DNA from: Nitrospirota bacterium | GTDB taxonomy: Bacteria > Nitrospirota > Nitrospiria > Nitrospirales > UBA8639 | Reading direction: 5' to 3' | Assembly: GCA_029881175.1 (NCBI GenBank) | Contig: JAOUNC010000061.1 | Coordinates: 1 to 10,274, forward strand | DNA: 10,274 nucleotides | Part shown: positions 7,451-10,274 of the stretch, in pieces | Layout: every line of letters starts with the position of its first letter | How positions within the stretch are numbered: the stretch's first letter is position 1 | Made by a program: the position numbers and the translations under genes | Notes under the pieces: generated by a model | Databases searched by the model: none | Seen by the model: only the letters and a program-made list of their open reading frames with translations | Told to the model about the DNA's origin: nothing

Positions 7451-7960
7451 TTAGCGGCGTCCTTGAATAAAGTGTACCACACCCAACGAATTTCGAAGCA
7501 TGTGTGTGAACCAAAAAAATCCGGCAGCGAGGAGGCTGTTATACAGCGCCTGCGGGCCCAATATTCGAAAAATAGCCCGAAGCGCCTCTGGCCCGTCAAG
7601 CTCCGGATAGGCCATGATCAGAGACGCCAGGCCACATCCTAACGAAAGGGCCAAGGTGACAATGATGACCGCTAAAGTGGTCACCGTTGAGATGGTATGG
7701 GCGGTCATGCCGGCTAAGCCTCCTGCCAGGCCCTTGAGGATCATATTAATTCCGACACCCCCTGGGGCTAAAAGATCTTGAAAGAGTCCCACCATGAGCC
7801 CGAACAAGAATCCTTTGTATTCATTCGTGAAAAATCCTAAGAGGCAAGCCAAGACTAAGCATAGGTCGGGATAGATGCCGTTAATCGCGAGCATGGTGCT
7901 GAGGGTGGCTTGAGCCACCACGGTTCCAAGACACAAGGCAATTTGTAAGGCGATGATCAT
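7451..7960 (-). CDS. mreD: Rod shape-determining membrane protein MreD
   Basis: MreD is a small inner-membrane protein that binds MreC and helps couple the MreB scaffold to the wall-synthesis enzymes. The 169-residue product is hydrophobic with about five or six predicted membrane segments. It carries the family-like pattern YPDLCLVLACLLGF (30-43) and FLFGLMVGLFQDLLAPG (51-67), where GLxxGLxxDL-type wording is characteristic. The MreD family is weakly conserved, so the call leans partly on context. Its ATG overlaps the mreC stop by four bases (ATGA), typical of translational coupling. Length is normal for the family. Confidence 0.93.
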   Translation of the reverse strand: MIIALQIALCLGTVVAQATLSTMLAINGIYPDLCLVLACLLGFFTNEYKGFLFGLMVGLFQDLLAPGGVGINMILKGLAGGLAGMTAHTISTVTTLAVIIVTLALSLGCGLASLIMAYPELDGPEALRAIFRILGPQALYNSLLAAGFFWFTHMLRNSLGVVHFIQGRR

Positions 7961-8874
7961 GGCAAGTGTTGTGGAACAGGAATCATGCCTTCCGATTCTT
8001 CGGATTCTTCGGACGGCGGGGACTCAGCTGAGATCGTGGGCTGGAATGAGGTAATCACCAAGACCCCTTCAAGCTTTGAAAAGTCAACAATTGGGGTGAT
8101 TTCTCCAGATTGAAACAAGTCTGTGGCCGCCTTGGTGATTTGTTGAATGTGACCAATGTGTAGTCCTCGCGGAAAATCATCCGTGAGCCCGGATGTCACG
8201 ACGGCATCACCGACTTGGACGGGAGAGAGTGGGGGAAGATATTTCATCTGCAGGGTTCCCTGTGGCGTTCCCTGAATAATGCCTTCATCACGACTGGTTT
8301 GAATCATACCTGTAATTGCGACATTGGGGTCTGAGAGAAGGAGGACAATTGAGGTGATGGCGTTCACCCGGATAACCCGTCCAACCACACCTGCATGTGT
8401 GATGACCCCCATTTCTGCATGGATCCCGTCGCGTGTGCCCTTGTCAATGACGATTGCCCGATACCAATTGGAGACGTTCCGTCCGATGATACGAGCGGAC
8501 AGGGTGGTCATGGGAGCAGTGGTTTGATATTTTGAGAGTTTTTCGAATTCCTTGGCAAGAATGGCTTGTTCTCTGAGGCGGTTCTGTTCTCCTTGTAATT
8601 GCTGAATCTCTTGTTTCAGGCGTTGATTGTCTTCCCACACATGCTGGAGTGCAATATAGTGGTTCCAGGTCTCCCCCACCGAATCCTGGATGGCGGCCAC
8701 TCCGTGAAGCGGCCCTTCAAGAATCAAGGCCATTGGCCCTCCCATCTGCCCCAGCCATTCCTGTGCTTGCCGTGGCAAAAATAGCAAAAGAACTAGCAGG
8801 AGGATGAGGCCTCCGGCAAGGAGGCGTCGGAAGCCGGTGGAGATGGGAAATGAGGTATGTTCGGGTCGAGGCAT
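7957..8874 (-). CDS. mreC: Rod shape-determining protein MreC
   Basis: MreC is a bitopic periplasmic scaffold that switches the PBP2-RodA pair toward the active state and links it to MreB and MreD. The 305-residue product has a short cytoplasmic start, one membrane anchor (about 17-34), a coiled coil (about 78-113, rich in Gln, Glu and Leu) and the two beta-barrel-like domains with ARIIGRN (127-133), VIDKGTRDGI (142-151), GVVGRVI (162-168), LLSDPN (179-184) and VVTSGL (225-230). The last 25 or so residues are an acidic, Ser/Glu/Pro-rich tail after the folded core. The tail is partly made by a nine-base tandem repeat near 7993-8010. The gene starts 15 bases after mreB and overlaps mreD by four bases. 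Confidence 0.95.
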   Translation of the reverse strand: MPRPEHTSFPISTGFRRLLAGGLILLLVLLLFLPRQAQEWLGQMGGPMALILEGPLHGVAAIQDSVGETWNHYIALQHVWEDNQRLKQEIQQLQGEQNRLREQAILAKEFEKLSKYQTTAPMTTLSARIIGRNVSNWYRAIVIDKGTRDGIHAEMGVITHAGVVGRVIRVNAITSIVLLLSDPNVAITGMIQTSRDEGIIQGTPQGTLQMKYLPPLSPVQVGDAVVTSGLTDDFPRGLHIGHIQQITKAATDLFQSGEITPIVDFSKLEGVLVITSFQPTISAESPPSEESEESEGMIPVPQHLP

Positions 8875-8889
8875 GAAAAAAGGCCGCGT

Positions 8890-9927
8890 TTAGTGGGTCA
8901 AACTAGAATAGGTCGAGACTTTCCGAAGCAGCGTTAATTCTTCCAGTGTTTTCCCAACCCCCATCACCACTGAGGTTAATGGGTCATCGACCGTGACAAT
9001 TGGCAAACCGGTTTCTTCTCGCAGTCGATCATCCAGTCCTTGAAGCAAGGACCCGCCGCCGGTGAGAACAATTCCCCGATCAATGATGTCTCCGGCCAAT
9101 TCCGGAGGGGTATGTTCCAGTGCCAATCGTACGGCACCAACGATGGTGCTAATGCAGTCGTGCAAGGCTTCTCGAATTTCTGTGTCATCAATGAAGATGG
9201 TCCGTGGAATACCAGACACGATATCCCGTCCTTTCACCGCCATTTGCTTTTTCTCGCGGAGGGGAAATGCTGACCCGATTTCTATTTTGATCCGTTCGGC
9301 CATATGTTCCCCGATGAGCAGGCTATATTCTCGCTTCAAATGGCTTATGATGGCTCCATCGATTTGGTCGCCGGCAATGCGAACGGATTCACTGTAGACG
9401 ATACCGCCTAGGGAAATCACCGCTACATCGGTTGTGCCGCCGCCGATGTCTACGACCATGTTGCCAAACGGTTCAGTAATGGGAAGTCCGGCGCCGATGG
9501 CTGCCGCGACAGGTTCTTCAATGAGGTAGACTTCCCGGGCTCCCGCCAGTTCAGCGGATTCTTTGACCGCGCGTTGTTCGACTTGGGTAATTCGTGAAGG
9601 AACGCCGATAATGATTCGTGGCCGGACCAGTGTCCCTCGTGGATGAACTTTTTGGATAAAGTATCGAAGCATCTGTTCGGCCATGTCAAAATCGGCAATC
9701 ACCCCCTCGCGCATGGGTCGAATGCAGGCCAGGTTTCCGGGGGTCCGCCCCACCATTTTCTTGGCCTCTTCCCCCACAGCGAGAATTTTTTTAGAATGGG
9801 CTTCAATGGTCACGACCGACGGTTCGTTGAGGACAATGCCCTGCCCTTTGATATAAATTAGGGTGGATGCGGTGCCCAGGTCGATGGCGATATCATGAGA
9901 AAGATAACGACTGAGAAAATTAAACAT
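8890..9927 (-). CDS. mreB: Rod shape-determining protein MreB (bacterial actin)
   Basis: MreB is an actin-like ATPase that forms membrane-bound filaments and guides lateral wall synthesis. The 345-residue product has the expected short amphipathic N-terminus ([12 protein letters not shown]), likely a membrane-binding helix. The actin-fold nucleotide motifs follow: phosphate-1 [10 protein letters not shown] (13-22), the region [13 protein letters not shown] (108-120), phosphate-2 [13 protein letters not shown] (158-170) and the adenosine motif [13 protein letters not shown] (286-298). [14 protein letters not shown] (137-150) is strongly conserved in the family. Length is normal. It is the first gene of the cluster. 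The start is chosen by family alignment; the ribosome binding site is weak. Confidence 0.98.
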   Translation of the reverse strand: MFNFLSRYLSHDIAIDLGTASTLIYIKGQGIVLNEPSVVTIEAHSKKILAVGEEAKKMVGRTPGNLACIRPMREGVIADFDMAEQMLRYFIQKVHPRGTLVRPRIIIGVPSRITQVEQRAVKESAELAGAREVYLIEEPVAAAIGAGLPITEPFGNMVVDIGGGTTDVAVISLGGIVYSESVRIAGDQIDGAIISHLKREYSLLIGEHMAERIKIEIGSAFPLREKKQMAVKGRDIVSGIPRTIFIDDTEIREALHDCISTIVGAVRLALEHTPPELAGDIIDRGIVLTGGGSLLQGLDDRLREETGLPIVTVDDPLTSVVMGVGKTLEELTLLRKVSTYSSLTH

Positions 9928-10274
9928 GGTGGAGCGTTGGTGAGAAATCCCTGCGTGAATTGATAGGTGTGACGATCAAAGGTAGCTGCCGTTTTGCTGA
10001 TATGTGTCGTTAAGGAATCTTTATTGGAATCGCGTGAGACCGTTTGGGTCTTGCCGACGCTCGGTTGTATGTTTCACACCTGGCCAGAAAACCGTGGAAA
10101 TGGTTTGGAGGGTGGATGAGACGAGTCGTCGATCAAATCCGCCTTGGGGCTCTTGTCGTGCCAAGGGAAATAATGTAGTGGATGTTCGCGAAGCGCTGAG
10201 GGAAAGTATATCAGAAGTCTTAAGAGACCACAAAGATGGGTGAGCAGCCCCAAGAACATCGAAAAATTGGGTTA
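9928..10274 (-). other. Leader/upstream region of mreB
   Basis: No convincing gene is present in these 347 bases. Short frames exist on both strands but have neither recognisable motifs nor ribosome binding sites. The minus strand carries a candidate promoter (10205-10233). A CCTTGG-N13-CCAAGG inverted repeat at 10142-10166 and an AAACC-N8-GGTTT repeat near 10089-10106 both fall inside the presumed leader RNA. No terminator of a neighbouring gene is recognisable up to the window edge. Confidence 0.5.
10205..10233 (-). promoter_or_regulatory. Candidate promoter of the mre operon
   Basis: On the minus strand TTGTGG (10228-10233) is followed after 17 bases by TATACT (10205-10210), preceded by TGA, which matches the extended -10 pattern TGn. 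Transcription would start near 10198, giving a leader of about 270 bases before mreB. It is the best pair I see upstream of the operon. Found by eye, not scored. Confidence 0.45.

Noticed and set aside
9062..9397. Plus-strand 111-codon frame inside mreB
   Set aside because: Antisense shadow of a strongly conserved gene.
10004..10243. Plus-strand 79-codon frame upstream of mreB
   Set aside because: The sequence is Arg/Ser/Trp-rich with no family resemblance, no ribosome binding site, and an opposite-strand frame of similar length.
10074..10259. Minus-strand 61-codon frame upstream of mreB
   Set aside because: No ribosome binding site or recognisable family, and it overlaps the candidate mreB promoter.

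Overview
The window is almost entirely minus-strand. It carries a cell-elongation (rod) gene cluster followed by RNase G and DprA. Reading in the direction of transcription (high to low coordinates) the order is mreB, mreC, mreD, mrdA (PBP2), rodA, a leader of about 370 bases, rng, dprA, a stub of topA, a 329-base gap, and the 5' two-fifths or so of a topB gene that leaves the window at base 1. The organism is a Gram-negative-type rod-shaped bacterium. My recollection of the protein wording (MreB, DprA and the TopA start) points to Nitrospirota, possibly Nitrospira-like, but I could not search this and it is inference only.

Region by region: 9928-10274 is a non-coding leader with a plausible sigma70-type promoter for mreB at 10205-10233. 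4406-9927 is the tightly packed elongasome operon. MreB forms the cytoplasmic scaffold, MreC and MreD form the membrane link, PBP2 is the transpeptidase and RodA the glycosyltransferase; together they build lateral-wall peptidoglycan. 4034-4405 is an unusually long gap for this stretch and probably an RNA leader of rng. rng (2480-4033) and dprA (1331-2473) are intact and separated by 6 bases. RNase G genes sit near mre genes in other phyla too, for example mreBCD-yhdE-rng in Escherichia coli.

The unusual part is 1-1260. Directly after dprA, where many bacteria have topA, there is a clean TopA N-terminus of about 50 residues. It stops abruptly after nine unrelated residues. About 330 bases further along the same strand begins a different type IA topoisomerase, topoisomerase III (TopB), of a kind that reads like betaproteobacterial chromosomal TopB. 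It has its own plausible promoter. The simplest reading is that this locus lost topA and gained topB, by transfer or rearrangement. Whether an intact topA exists elsewhere cannot be seen here.

I see no rRNA, tRNA, CRISPR, transposase, integrase or defence genes. Apart from the topoisomerase junction and the two long leaders, the window is conserved housekeeping DNA, and I do not find an undescribed multi-gene system in it.
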